Positions 26,437 through 35,652 of a stretch of 64,000 nt of DNA are shown here, one piece after another. The position numbers were made by a program, and so were the translations under genes. The notes below the pieces were generated by a model. It saw nothing but the letters and a program-made list of their open reading frames with translations. It had not been told where the DNA came from and searched no databases. The stretch spans positions 1,774,681 to 1,838,680 of the forward strand of contig NZ_CP006965.1 in the NCBI RefSeq assembly GCF_000517445.1. Reading direction: 5' to 3'. Positions within the stretch are counted from its first letter, which is position 1; each line of letters starts with the position of its first letter. The stretch comes from Thermococcus paralvinellae (GTDB taxonomy: Archaea > Methanobacteriota_B > Thermococci > Thermococcales > Thermococcaceae).

Positions 26437-27387
26437 TCAATCAACCTCCAATACTTCATCTCTTTTTGCACTTTCTAAAGCTTTCAAAGCAACCTTAAGA
26501 GCATGCAAGCCATCCTCACCAGAGATTAGAGGTCTTTTACCTTCCTTGACGCATTCTATAAAGTGCACAAGTTCATTCCTTAAAGGTTCTCTCTTGTTTA
26601 TCTTAGCATCTTTTTCCCATTCATCATTGTAGATTGTAAGCTTTTGTTGGATGTAATCTAAGTACGCTATGCCGTTAGTCCCGACAGCTGTCAGGGTTCT
26701 TGTCTTATGAGGCGTTAGCCAATTAGTTTCCACAATCCCGCTTTTACCATTAGAAAAACCAAGCATTATTAATGCATGATCTTCAACGCCGGCAGGATGT
26801 TTTACATTTCCAGCCCGAGCATACACTTTTTTCACTTTGTCATCAAATAGGAAACTAATAACATCGATGTCATGGACACCTAAATCAATAATAATCCCAA
26901 CATCCCTAATTCTAACAGCCATTGGTCCCACTCTTTTAGCACTGATTGATACTACCTCCCCTAAAAGCCCCTCTCGTATGCTCTCTTTCAGCTTAAGTAC
27001 CGCCGGATTAAACCTCTCAATGTGTCCAACCATTAGAATGACGTTATTTGCTTTTGCTGCTTTAATGATTTCTTGAGCGCTCTCAATGCTCTCTGCTATA
27101 GGTTTTTCAATCAAAACATGAATACCTTTTTCAATGAACTCCAAAGCAACTTGCTTGTGAAGAGAAGTAGGAACTGCAATGCTAACGGCATCCAACTCCT
27201 CCTTAGCAAGCTCCCTATAATCAGCAAAGGGCTTAGTGTTGAATTTCTTAGCAACTTCTTTTGCACGCTCAAAATCTGCATCAGCAACTCCAACGAGTTC
27301 GACTTTTCCTTCTTTTGCTAATTCTGAATAAACTCTCGCATGATGGAATCCCATGTTTCCGACGCCAACAACGCCAACGCGAAGCAT
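26437..27387 (-). CDS. Gfo/Idh/MocA oxidoreductase, WbpB-like UDP-sugar 3-dehydrogenase
   Basis: NAD-dependent oxidoreductase of 316 residues that would oxidise C3 of UDP-GlcNAcA. The Rossmann motif [17 protein letters not shown] is at the N-terminus and the [15 protein letters not shown] motif, holding the conserved Lys of the family, is near residues 94-108. ATG at 27387 has GGTGAT five bases upstream. Between the dehydrogenase and aminotransferase genes, its position is that of wbpB in wbp-type clusters. Confidence 0.92.
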   Translation of the reverse strand: MLRVGVVGVGNMGFHHARVYSELAKEGKVELVGVADADFERAKEVAKKFNTKPFADYRELAKEELDAVSIAVPTSLHKQVALEFIEKGIHVLIEKPIAESIESAQEIIKAAKANNVILMVGHIERFNPAVLKLKESIREGLLGEVVSISAKRVGPMAVRIRDVGIIIDLGVHDIDVISFLFDDKVKKVYARAGNVKHPAGVEDHALIMLGFSNGKSGIVETNWLTPHKTRTLTAVGTNGIAYLDYIQQKLTIYNDEWEKDAKINKREPLRNELVHFIECVKEGKRPLISGEDGLHALKVALKALESAKRDEVLEVD

Positions 27388-27409
27388 TTTGATCACCTTA
27401 AAAGCGAGA

Positions 27410-28513
27410 TTAAGAGGAAAGATCTTTGAGTGTTTGGATTATGTAAGCTATATCTTCTTTACTTACTGCTGGATGGACTGGAAGGCTCAAGACTTTTTTT
27501 GATGCCTCAACAGCATTTGGACAGCATTCTTTTGAATAACCAAGCTTTTGATACAAAGGCTGCCAATGAACAGGCATTGGATAGTGAATCCCTGTCCCGA
27601 TTCCTCTTCCTCTGAGTTTTTGAGCTAATTCGTCTCTATTTAGTGGAAAGCCATCTTCGACTCTGATGACATACTGGTGGAAGACGTGTTTGACTCTAGG
27701 ATCGACATAAGGTGGTGTTAGGCCTTTAATCTTGCCTATCCCTTCAGTTAAAAGCTTGGCATTTTCGATTCTCTTAGCATTCCATTCGTCAAGCTTTTTA
27801 AGCTGGATTCTGCCGATTGCTGCGGCAATGTTAGTCATTCTCAAATTGTAGCCGAGTTCTTCATGCAAATACTTCTTAGTTTGCCCGTGATTTATCAAAA
27901 GCTCGGCTCTCCTAGCTAATTCTTCGTTGTTTGTAACCACTATTCCTCCTTCTCCAGTGGTCATGTTTTTGGTTGGGTAAAAGCTGAAGGCTGCAATGTC
28001 TCCAAAAGTGCCAACTTTTTGGCCTTCAAACTCAGCACCATGAGCTTGTGCACAATCCTCAATAAGGTAAAGCTTGTAATCTTCGGCAATCTCTTTGAAA
28101 GCCTTCATGTCGGCAGGCTGCCCATAAAGGTGAACCACAAGAATTGCCCTCGTTTTATTGTTAATTTTCTCCAGAACGTCATCAGGATCAAGGTTGAATG
28201 TTTTTGGATCAATGTCAGCAAAAACGGGCTTTGCTCCTTGGAAGAGTATTGAGTTAGCAGAGGCAATGAAAGTGAAGGGGGTTGTAATTACTTCATCTCC
28301 CTCCTTAATTTTCAAAGCTTTAAGTGCAACATCTAGAGCAGTTGTTCCGTTGCAAGTTGCAATTCCGTATTTTGCACCTAAATACTCGGCAAATTCTCTC
28401 TCAAAAGCTTCAACTTCTTTTCCGCTTGCAAGCATTCCGCTTTTTAAAACTTCAATAACAGCGTTTATCTCCTCGTCTCCGATTAAAGGCTTGGCAATTG
28501 GAATTTGTCTCAT
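27410..28513 (-). CDS. DegT/DnrJ/EryC1-family aminotransferase, WbpE-like
   Basis: PLP-dependent enzyme of 367 residues that would transfer an amino group to C3 of the 3-keto UDP-sugar. The PLP lysine is in [17 protein letters not shown], and the conserved [13 protein letters not shown] stretch precedes it. The family's C-terminal histidine-rich end ([14 protein letters not shown]) is complete. It starts ten bases after the acetyltransferase gene, so the four minus-strand genes form one tight operon. Confidence 0.94.
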   Translation of the reverse strand: MRQIPIAKPLIGDEEINAVIEVLKSGMLASGKEVEAFEREFAEYLGAKYGIATCNGTTALDVALKALKIKEGDEVITTPFTFIASANSILFQGAKPVFADIDPKTFNLDPDDVLEKINNKTRAILVVHLYGQPADMKAFKEIAEDYKLYLIEDCAQAHGAEFEGQKVGTFGDIAAFSFYPTKNMTTGEGGIVVTNNEELARRAELLINHGQTKKYLHEELGYNLRMTNIAAAIGRIQLKKLDEWNAKRIENAKLLTEGIGKIKGLTPPYVDPRVKHVFHQYVIRVEDGFPLNRDELAQKLRGRGIGTGIHYPMPVHWQPLYQKLGYSKECCPNAVEASKKVLSLPVHPAVSKEDIAYIIQTLKDLSS

Positions 28514-28523
28514 TTTAACCGCC

Positions 28524-29129
28524 TCACAAGTCTTCTTCCTTTAGATATCTTTCGTAATCTTCTTTTCTTATTTTAACTTCTCTCCCACAGTGGGAGCATT
28601 TGAAGATTATGTGGTTTTCATTCTCGCCAATTTTTTCTTTTAATTTTCTACCACAATAGCATACAAAACCCTTTAAGCGGGCGGGATTTCCATAAACTAG
28701 GCCAAATGGTGGCACGTCTTTTGTGACAACGGCTCCAGCGCCGATCATTGCATACTCGCCAATTGTTACGCCACAAACTATTGTGGCGTGGGCTCCGATG
28801 CTTGCTCCTTTCTTAACCAAAGTTGGCACAAGCTCCCAGTCCTCGTTAAAGGCTCTCGGGTAAAGGTCGTTTGTAAAAGTCATGTGTGGGCCGAGGAAAA
28901 CGTCATCCTCGACTTTTACTCCACGATAAACGCTTACTCCATTTTGGATTTTTACGTTGTTTCCGATTTCTACTCCTACGTCAATGTAAACGTCTTTTCC
29001 AATGTTGCAGTTCTTTCCAATTTTGGCACCCTTTCTTACGTGTGCAAAATGCCAAATCCTCGTTCCCTCACCAATCTCAACCTCTTCCTCAACAACAGCA
29101 GTCGGATGGACGAAATATTTTTGAGCCAT
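28524..29129 (-). CDS. WbpD-like hexapeptide-repeat N-acetyltransferase with added zinc ribbon
   Basis: Acetyl-CoA-dependent enzyme that would acetylate the 3-amino group. Residues ~1-155 form a left-handed beta-helix of hexapeptide repeats ([20 protein letters not shown]; later [20 protein letters not shown]), the usual WbpD fold. Unusually, the C-terminus adds two CxCG/CxxCG pairs (FVCYCGRKL and [10 protein letters not shown]), a probable zinc ribbon. ATG at 29129 follows AGGTGT. It is the promoter-proximal gene of the operon, divergent from the GT2 gene. Confidence 0.93.
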   Translation of the reverse strand: MAQKYFVHPTAVVEEEVEIGEGTRIWHFAHVRKGAKIGKNCNIGKDVYIDVGVEIGNNVKIQNGVSVYRGVKVEDDVFLGPHMTFTNDLYPRAFNEDWELVPTLVKKGASIGAHATIVCGVTIGEYAMIGAGAVVTKDVPPFGLVYGNPARLKGFVCYCGRKLKEKIGENENHIIFKCSHCGREVKIRKEDYERYLKEEDL

Positions 29130-29150
29130 GGATAACACCTAAGAGTTTAG

Positions 29151-29162
29151 TGGAGTACTCCA
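29151..29162. promoter_or_regulatory. 12-base palindrome in the divergent glycan-cluster promoter
   Basis: TGGAGTACTCCA is a perfect palindrome in the 60-base gap between the acetyltransferase operon and the glycosyltransferase operon. It abuts a TATA-like GATATAAG at 29163-29170, which can serve either strand in mirrored form. A bound regulator there would control both halves of the glycan cluster. No known regulator motif is recognised. Confidence 0.35.
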
Positions 29163-29189
29163 GATATAAGGTTTGCCTATGGTGAGAAT

Positions 29190-30164
29190 ATGAATTATCC
29201 CTTTGTTAGTGTAATAATCCCAGCATATAATGAAGAGAGATACATAGCTAAATGTCTAGAGGAGTGGGTTAATCAGAACTATCCAAAGGATCACTATGAA
29301 ATACTGGTCTACGATGGGATGAGCACGGATAGAACAGCGGAGATAGTGAAGAATTTTGAAGAGCGTTATCCGGGACTTGTGTACTACAAACTTAATCCAA
29401 AGCGAAAGCAGGTGTTTGCTTTTAACATGGGAATAAGAGAGGCGAAAGGGGAGTATTTTATAATCTTTGGTGCACATGCATACCCTGAGAGGAATTTTTT
29501 GAAAAAGAGTGTTGAAACATTCCTGGAAGTTAAAAAAAGTGAACCTAAGCTGGCTGGAGTTGGAGGGAAGATAATAAAGCTCTTTGAGAATCGTTTGGCA
29601 AAACTTGTGGCATTAATATATTCCTCTCCTCTTTCTGGAGCAAGTACATTTTGGTATGAGGAGAGGCCCCACTTTGCTAAAACTATTGCGTTTGCGTTGT
29701 ATGATAAAAAGATAGTGGAAGAGATTGGGGGATTTGATGAAGATATGTTCATCGGAGACGATTTTGAGTTCAACCTTAGGATAAACAAGCGGGGATATAG
29801 GCTGTTCTTTAATCCAGAAATCAAAAGCTACTACTTCGCTCGCTCGACATGGAAAGGCTTCTTAAAGCAGACGTTTAACTATGGGGCCGTTAAGGCGATG
29901 GCAGTTAGAAAGGGTTATTTCTCACCAATGTGGTTGTTTCCTCTAGCGTTTTTGGGCTTTGAGATAAGTATGATTGTATTGCGTCCCTTAATTTGGATTT
30001 TCGTGCTTTATTGGTTAGCTCTCTTGGGGGAAGCTATGAGATTAGGAGTTAAAACAAGAAATTGGGATGCTGTTATTATGCCACCCATGATGTTCATCTT
30101 TCACAATCTAATCTCAATTGGGTTCGTTGTCGGGTTGGTTGTTGGGAAACGGGCATACAGGTGA
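29190..30164 (+). CDS. Glycosyltransferase family 2 (membrane-anchored)
   Basis: A 324-residue glycosyltransferase with a GT-A fold: VSVIIPAYNEERYIAKCLEE at the N-terminus, nucleotide-sugar motif YDGMSTDRTAEIV near residues 48-60, and the acceptor motif region GGFDEDMFIGDDFEFNLRINKRGYRL. Two or three C-terminal hydrophobic segments (about residues 250-320) anchor it to the membrane. It most resembles ExoA-type family 2 enzymes that build a lipid-linked oligosaccharide on the cytoplasmic face. GGTGAG lies before ATG 29190. It is followed by a GT4 gene four bases later. Confidence 0.92.
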   Translation: MNYPFVSVIIPAYNEERYIAKCLEEWVNQNYPKDHYEILVYDGMSTDRTAEIVKNFEERYPGLVYYKLNPKRKQVFAFNMGIREAKGEYFIIFGAHAYPERNFLKKSVETFLEVKKSEPKLAGVGGKIIKLFENRLAKLVALIYSSPLSGASTFWYEERPHFAKTIAFALYDKKIVEEIGGFDEDMFIGDDFEFNLRINKRGYRLFFNPEIKSYYFARSTWKGFLKQTFNYGAVKAMAVRKGYFSPMWLFPLAFLGFEISMIVLRPLIWIFVLYWLALLGEAMRLGVKTRNWDAVIMPPMMFIFHNLISIGFVVGLVVGKRAYR

Positions 30165-30168
30165 GTAT

Positions 30169-31257
30169 ATGAAGATCGTAATGATAGTTTCTAACCCTTT
30201 CAAGCCGGATCCACGCGTGTATAAAGAGGCAAAGAGCCTTGTCAAACACGGGCATAAAGTTACGGTTATCGCATGGGACAGGGAAGGAGAGTATCCCAAA
30301 GAAGAAAGCATTGATGGAATAAGGGTTCTTAGAATTAAAGTTAAGTCTAAATACGGGAATTTTTTTGACTTTCTTCTAAAGCTACCATTTTTTTACTTGA
30401 AATCCCTTAAGCTTCTCCTAAAAGAGGACTTCGATGTCATACATACCCATGATTTTGATACAGCGATTTTAGGTCTTTTAATTAGGAGGCTTAAAGATAT
30501 TAGGTGGATCTATGATGTACATGATCTTTATGAGAGCTTAGTTGAAAAAGAGAACTCAAGAGCTGCTAAAGTTATATCAAAACTCGAGAGGATTATTATT
30601 GATCTCCCTGATTATGTAATCGTCGTTAACGATGCATTTATACGACTCATGAGGGAAAGAGGAAGGACTAAGCCGATCTTAGTTATAATGAACACGATAG
30701 AACCAATTAAAGTGGAAAAACAAAAATCTAAGAGATTCACACTTTTCTATGCTGGCGTTTTGTCTTCTGGAAGGTTCATCCTTGAAATGATCGACATTGC
30801 AAAAGAACTAAGAATAAGACTTAAAATTGCAGGCTCTGGAAAATTAGAACATGAAGTAAAAAAGCGATGCCATGATAGCTGTTTGTTTTTGGGTTATATA
30901 CCGCACAGAAAGGCACTTGAAGAGCTATCTAAATCACATGCGACATTTGCCATCTACACTCCTAAAATACTCAACAACCTCCTTGCAGCACCGAATAAAT
31001 TATTTGAGGCAATGTGTCTAAAGGTTCCAATAATTGCCGTGAAAGGCTCAGTCATGAGCAAAATAGTCGAGCGGCATAGATGCGGGGTCACAGTGGAATA
31101 TGAAAAAAAGGATGTTAAGGAAAAGGTGCGTCACATCATGGAGAATCCGAAGTTGATTAAAAAGATGGGTCATAACGGAAGAAAAGGATTTTTAAAGGAG
31201 TATACTTGGAGAAATATGGAGGAAAAGCTGGTAAAGTTATATGAGGGATTAAAATGA
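30169..31257 (+). CDS. Glycosyltransferase family 4 (GT-B fold)
   Basis: A 362-residue enzyme. The real start is ATG 30169 (MKIVMIVSNPFKPDPRVYKEA) just after AGGTGA; a longer frame begins inside the previous gene. The N-terminal domain has the GT4 DPRV motif and HTHDFDTAILGLL, and the C-terminal domain includes AAPNKLFEAMCLKVPIIAV, the donor-binding EX7E-like region. The donor sugar is unknown. It shares a four-base overlap with the epimerase gene. Confidence 0.92.
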   Translation: MKIVMIVSNPFKPDPRVYKEAKSLVKHGHKVTVIAWDREGEYPKEESIDGIRVLRIKVKSKYGNFFDFLLKLPFFYLKSLKLLLKEDFDVIHTHDFDTAILGLLIRRLKDIRWIYDVHDLYESLVEKENSRAAKVISKLERIIIDLPDYVIVVNDAFIRLMRERGRTKPILVIMNTIEPIKVEKQKSKRFTLFYAGVLSSGRFILEMIDIAKELRIRLKIAGSGKLEHEVKKRCHDSCLFLGYIPHRKALEELSKSHATFAIYTPKILNNLLAAPNKLFEAMCLKVPIIAVKGSVMSKIVERHRCGVTVEYEKKDVKEKVRHIMENPKLIKKMGHNGRKGFLKEYTWRNMEEKLVKLYEGLK

Positions 31258-32318
31258 AAGTTGTTACGGTTGTTGGTGCTCGTCCACAATTCATTAAAAT
31301 GGCTCCTGTCTCGAGGGAGTTGAGGAAGTATTTTGATGAAATTATAGTCCATACGGGCCAGCATTATGATTATGAGATGGATAGAATTTTCTTTGAGGAG
31401 TTGAGTATTCCGGAACCCGATTATCATCTTGGCGTCGGCTCTGGGAGTCATGGTTATCAAACAGGAGAGATGCTTAAGAAGATTGAAGAAGTTTTGATAA
31501 AGGAGAAGCCGGATCTAGTCTTAGTTTATGGTGATACTAATTCAACTCTTGCTGGTGCTTTAGCCGCAGTAAAGCTTCACATTAAAGTTGCCCATGTTGA
31601 GGCTGGCTTGAGGAGTTTTGACAAAAGAATGCCTGAGGAAGTTAATAGGGTTTTGACTGACCACGTTAGTGATTACCTCTTTGCACCAACAGAGACAGCA
31701 GTTGAAAACCTGTACAATGAAGGAATTAGAAAGGGAGTATACTTAACAGGGGATGTAATGTATGATGCCTTGCTAAGCAATATAAAAATAGCTCAAAAGA
31801 AGTCTAGGATACTTGAAGAGCTAGGATTAAAGTCCAAAAAATACTTACTAGCAACAGTTCACAGGGCTGAAAATACTGACAACAGGAAAAACTTGGAAAA
31901 CATTATTGAAGCCTTCATCGAGAGCAATGAGTTAATAGTTTTCCCAGCCCATCCAAGGACCCAAAAATACTTAAAAGCTTATAATCTGATTGAAAAAGTT
32001 AAAAAAGCAGAGAATATTCTGCTAATCAATCCCGTTGGCTACTTGGACATGCTTGTCCTAGAGGAAAACGCCAGAAAAATTCTCACTGATTCTGGTGGCG
32101 TTCAAAAAGAAGCTTATTTCCTTAAGGTTCCATGCATTACACTAAGAGAAAAAACAGAATGGGTGGAAACTGTTGAAGATGGATGGAACATTCTAGTTGG
32201 AGCTGATAAGGAGAAAATAATCAAAGCAATCAGACAGTTCGAGCCTGCTGGAGAGACATACACTTACAAATTCGGAAACGGAAAAGCAAGTAAAAAAATA
32301 GTAAAGATATTGATTTAA
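31254..32318 (+). CDS. UDP-sugar 2-epimerase, non-hydrolysing (WecB/WbpI type)
   Basis: A 354-residue epimerase that inverts C2 of a UDP-2-acetamido sugar. Family signatures are VVGARPQFIKMAPVSREL at the N-terminus, HTGQHYDYEMDRIFFEEL, HVEAGLRSFDKRMPEEVNR and the C-terminal TDSGGVQKEAYFLKVP. In wbp clusters, WbpI converts UDP-GlcNAc(3NAc)A to the ManNAc(3NAc)A form; as the other four Wbp-type enzymes are in the adjacent operon, that is the likely role. A plain UDP-GlcNAc/ManNAc epimerase is the alternative. Confidence 0.94.
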   Translation: MKVVTVVGARPQFIKMAPVSRELRKYFDEIIVHTGQHYDYEMDRIFFEELSIPEPDYHLGVGSGSHGYQTGEMLKKIEEVLIKEKPDLVLVYGDTNSTLAGALAAVKLHIKVAHVEAGLRSFDKRMPEEVNRVLTDHVSDYLFAPTETAVENLYNEGIRKGVYLTGDVMYDALLSNIKIAQKKSRILEELGLKSKKYLLATVHRAENTDNRKNLENIIEAFIESNELIVFPAHPRTQKYLKAYNLIEKVKKAENILLINPVGYLDMLVLEENARKILTDSGGVQKEAYFLKVPCITLREKTEWVETVEDGWNILVGADKEKIIKAIRQFEPAGETYTYKFGNGKASKKIVKILI

Positions 32319-32335
32319 TTGGGGGGTAAAATCAC

Positions 32336-33478
32336 ATGAACACTAGAGTTTTGATGATCCTTAACAATCATTATACTCATGACCCTCGTGTGACTACCGA
32401 GGTTGAAAGTTTAGTTAAACATAGTTATGAAGTTAAAGTTATAGCTTGGGACAGGAAAAGGAAGTATCCTACTCATGAAACTGCTAATAATGTTGAAGTT
32501 ATTCGGATAAGAATTCCACAAATCATAGACAAGTTAATTCCTTTTGAGATACTAAAAGTTCCAATATGGCAAGTTCTAGCCTATAGAAGGGCATTGCAAC
32601 TCTATAAAACCTGGAAGTTTGGGATCGTTCATGTTCACGATTGGCCGGATTTGCCTGTTGGCGTGTGGCTTAAACGCAAGCTTAAGATTAAGCTCGTTTA
32701 TGATTCACATGAGGTCTGGAATTACATGGTCTTCACAAACAAGCTTCCGGAGTGGTTGTGGGAGGCAATATGGAGGGAGAGAAAACTCCTGCAAGCTGTT
32801 GACGCCTTTATAACTGTAGGAAGAGGTTACAAGAGGTATTTCATTAGGTATGTGAAAAGCGTGAAGCTTGTTATGAATGCCAAGCTGCCCCTAACTCAAT
32901 GGAAAAAGCCAAAAACAAATCCTTTGGTGGTCGTGTATATTGGAGGGTTCCATAGGGCGAGGTGTATAGAAGAACTCGTCTCTGCAACCTGTGAGGTTAA
33001 AAGGGTATTCACAGTAATTGCAGGGCCGGAAATTCCGGAGTACAAAAAGCTCTTTGAAAACTCAAGGAGCTGTGGTCTGAAATATTTGGGGTTTATACCA
33101 AAATCGAGAGTTATTCCTCTCACCAGAGAGGCTAGTGTTGTGTACTATGTGTTTGACCCCAGCCATCCGTTATACAAAATAGGTATGCCGAACAAATTGT
33201 TTGAAGCTATTGCAACCGGAAGGGCATCTTTAGCGTGCAAAGGAACAGCAAGTGGAAAATTTGTAGAGGAATATAAGATTGGTTTAGTTGTTAACTGCAA
33301 TGTTGAGGAAATTAAAAAAGCTCTAATTACTTTTATTGAGAATCCAAAATTGATAATTAAGTTTGGAAGAAGAGCATATTCAATTGGCAGTAAATATAAT
33401 TTGGAAAGAGAGTCTAAGAAACTGTTGGAAATTTATAAACGTTTGCTTGGAGGGACCCCCCATGACGATGCTGGATGA
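32336..33478 (+). CDS. Glycosyltransferase family 4 (second copy)
   Basis: A 380-residue GT-B enzyme with the same start theme as its neighbour at 30169 (HDPRVTTEVESLVKHSYEVKVIAWDR), the HVHDWPDLPVGVWL motif, and the donor-site end GMPNKLFEAIATGRASLAC. The two GT4 genes are clearly related and probably add successive sugars. GGGGGG(T) lies near 32322 before ATG 32336. Its last 17 bases overlap the methyltransferase gene. Confidence 0.92.
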   Translation: MNTRVLMILNNHYTHDPRVTTEVESLVKHSYEVKVIAWDRKRKYPTHETANNVEVIRIRIPQIIDKLIPFEILKVPIWQVLAYRRALQLYKTWKFGIVHVHDWPDLPVGVWLKRKLKIKLVYDSHEVWNYMVFTNKLPEWLWEAIWRERKLLQAVDAFITVGRGYKRYFIRYVKSVKLVMNAKLPLTQWKKPKTNPLVVVYIGGFHRARCIEELVSATCEVKRVFTVIAGPEIPEYKKLFENSRSCGLKYLGFIPKSRVIPLTREASVVYYVFDPSHPLYKIGMPNKLFEAIATGRASLACKGTASGKFVEEYKIGLVVNCNVEEIKKALITFIENPKLIIKFGRRAYSIGSKYNLERESKKLLEIYKRLLGGTPHDDAG

Positions 33479-34322
33479 TATACTTAAGGATATCCAGAAT
33501 ATGGACATTCCAAATATAGAACATATAATACCCAGTATTGGTTTTTATGTATCTGCTATTCAAATGGCTCTCAAATATAAAAAGAATACAAGTTCCTTAA
33601 CAGTACTAGACATAGGTTGTTCAAGGGGATATGGCATTTATATTATGAACAAACTATGTCCAAATTGTCAGTTTGTTGGAGTGGATTTAGATGAAAGAAA
33701 CATTAATATAGCCAATAAAGTACTGTCGGGATTATCTAATGCTACTTGTGTGTTGGGAGATATAATTGATGAACGCACTAGAGAATATCTTCATTTAAAA
33801 TATGGATTTTTTGATGTTATAACTTGTTTTGAAGTCTACGAGCATGTTCCACCAAAAAACGCTGAGATTCTTCTTAAAAATATAAGGTTTCTTCTGAAAC
33901 CTGGGGGATTTCTCTTTATTTCGACTCCAAATAAGCGTGTATACGATATTGATGCATACACTGTAGACCATATAAACGAAGTATATCCACAGGAGTTCAT
34001 AAGGAAATTAGAGTTAGCGGGTTTTTCTATCATAAAGGTCTTTGGATCTTATACCCAGAATCCTATCCTTATACGAGCATTGGAAAGATTAAATTTAGTA
34101 GCGAGGATTGGTGATAGAAGGAATGAGCTATCTTTTGCTAAAAAACTGGTTAGGTATCTTCTAGTTTCTGTTCTCTCTCCTTCTAGGATGTATGGTGAGA
34201 TTATAAAAAGGATTTCGTATAGAAAATACCTCCAGTTTAAGGCTAAAAAAGCAAGACTAAGTGATAACTACTTGAACTCATCCCTCATCTTGATTATCGC
34301 CAGAAAAGATGCAAAAAATTGA
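33462..34322 (+). CDS. Class I SAM-dependent methyltransferase, glycan-cluster
   Basis: About 286 residues. Motif I is VLDIGCSRGYGIYI near residues 48-60, with the acidic end of strand 2 in FVGVDLDERN and motif FFDVITCFEVYEHV of the UbiE/COQ5-type fold; the LLKPGGFLFISTPN segment is classic. Start ATG 33462 follows GGAGGGA; a longer frame from 33363 lies inside the previous gene. A role in O-methylating a sugar is inferred from context. Its 3' end overlaps the convergent flippase gene by 55 bases. Confidence 0.9.
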   Translation: MTMLDDILKDIQNMDIPNIEHIIPSIGFYVSAIQMALKYKKNTSSLTVLDIGCSRGYGIYIMNKLCPNCQFVGVDLDERNINIANKVLSGLSNATCVLGDIIDERTREYLHLKYGFFDVITCFEVYEHVPPKNAEILLKNIRFLLKPGGFLFISTPNKRVYDIDAYTVDHINEVYPQEFIRKLELAGFSIIKVFGSYTQNPILIRALERLNLVARIGDRRNELSFAKKLVRYLLVSVLSPSRMYGEIIKRISYRKYLQFKAKKARLSDNYLNSSLILIIARKDAKN

Positions 34323-35503
34323 CTAACTACCGTCGCAATTGCTGCTCCATAATAGCTGTAACTCTGGATTAAAAAGTAATTTAGCACAACATTGATCAAA
34401 GCTGTGAATGCTGTTATTTTTGTAAAAGTTAGCTCTCTTCCGGTAGCATTTAAAAAGCTCCCAAAGAGCGAATTCAGAAACATAAACGGCACAGCAAAGC
34501 CAAGAACTTTCAGTACTCCAACACTTTCTCTAAACCCGCTTCCAAAAACTATATTTATTGCTAAATCAGAAAAGAAAAAGAATCCCAAGGTTCCAGCTAT
34601 TCCCAAAATTAGGAGCATCTGGAAGCTTTTCTTAAACAAAATGTCTAAGGTTTTTCTGTCTTCCCTCCAGAGCCTTGCCATTGAAGGCAAAGTTGTTGAA
34701 ACAACAATGGACGGAATGAATATCGGCACTTCAATCAAAGTATAGGCACCCCTATAAATACCGACATCATAATCGTTCTTCATTAGTCCAAGCATGACTA
34801 TATCAGTTCGGTAGTAAATCATTGTGAAAATTCCAATGAGCCAGAAGGGGTATGAATGCTTTAGGATGTTAAGCCAGATCTTTATGTTAACTCTCATGCT
34901 CAACTTTTCTAAGAATTTTGAGCCCCAATAGATACGTAGGAACTCTCTAACAAAGTATCCAACCACGAGAGTTACTACAAAAGGTGCAAGCTCTCTCTTT
35001 AAGTATAAAACTGCACCGCCAATAAAAAACGCCCAAACTCTCTCCAATGTCTTCGCAATAGCTTCGTACTTTGTGACCTCATAAGCAAACATTATGTATG
35101 TAAATAAGTTAACAGTTCTAAAGAACATGTTCTCAAACGCAACTAAAACTATTAGCCATTTCATCCAGTTTGGCTTATCAAGTTGCATTGTTAAAAACAC
35201 AATTACTCCAAAATTAATCAGTGCCAATATGATTTTAAACCCTAAAGCATAGGGAAACAGCCATTCTTTTTTGCTCTTGTCTCTTGCTATCTCTCTCATG
35301 ACATAGAAGCTAACCCCTAAGTCAGAAAAGATTGAAGTCAGGGCAACAAATGAAAATATGAAAGAGTACTGTCCCAATCCTTCTTCTCCTAAAGTTCTTC
35401 CCAAGAGGATGATTAAACCATAAGCTAATATCTTTGAAATTACTTCGGCACTAAAAAGCCATCCTGCATTCTTTATTAGTTTCAATTTCAGGCTTCCGGC
35501 CAT
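34268..35503 (-). CDS. Oligosaccharide flippase (Wzx/polysaccharide-biosynthesis MOP family)
   Basis: A 411-residue protein with about twelve transmembrane helices. It begins NAGWLFSAEVISKILAYGLIILLGRTLG and has the GLGQYSFIFSFV segment common to MOP-type flippases. It would turn the lipid-linked oligosaccharide built by the cluster to the outside. It is at the short end for the family and its C-terminus lies within the 55-base overlap with the convergent methyltransferase gene, so some loss of the tail is possible. Confidence 0.92.
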   Translation of the reverse strand: MAGSLKLKLIKNAGWLFSAEVISKILAYGLIILLGRTLGEEGLGQYSFIFSFVALTSIFSDLGVSFYVMREIARDKSKKEWLFPYALGFKIILALINFGVIVFLTMQLDKPNWMKWLIVLVAFENMFFRTVNLFTYIMFAYEVTKYEAIAKTLERVWAFFIGGAVLYLKRELAPFVVTLVVGYFVREFLRIYWGSKFLEKLSMRVNIKIWLNILKHSYPFWLIGIFTMIYYRTDIVMLGLMKNDYDVGIYRGAYTLIEVPIFIPSIVVSTTLPSMARLWREDRKTLDILFKKSFQMLLILGIAGTLGFFFFSDLAINIVFGSGFRESVGVLKVLGFAVPFMFLNSLFGSFLNATGRELTFTKITAFTALINVVLNYFLIQSYSYYGAAIATVVSQFFASFLAIIKMRDEFK

Positions 35504-35559
35504 AGTCTCTCATGAGTAAAAGGAGGAAAGGCCTTAAAAAGTTCACCTCTTATTTTCAT

Positions 35560-35620
35560 TGTGCAATGATGAGTGATGGGCGATCTGAAAAGTGATGAAG
35601 GTAAGGTGATCGCTGAGCAC
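35560..35620 (+). ncRNA. C/D box small RNA (2'-O-methylation guide), first of a tandem pair
   Basis: Boxes in the right order and spacing: C ATGATGA 35566-35572, D' CTGA 35585-35588, C' GTGATGA 35592-35598, D CTGA 35613-35616. The D' guide (GTGATGGGCGAT) has 12 bases; the D guide (AGGTAAGGTGATCG) has 14. A TATA-like CTTAAAAAG lies near 35533-35541, about 25-30 bases before the predicted 5' end. Such RNAs direct fibrillarin to methylate rRNA or tRNA. The D' target is not recognised; the D guide has eight bases complementary to the GAUCACCU near the 16S 3' end, which may be chance. Ends are estimates. Confidence 0.75.
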
Positions 35621-35652
35621 AAATATTATAAGTTCAACTTTAAAAGCACCTT

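Noticed and set aside
30118-30168. Start of the GT4 protein at 30118
   Set aside because: It lies within the GT2 coding region and the first residues are unlike the family; ATG 30169 has AGGTGA and begins with MKIVMIVSN.
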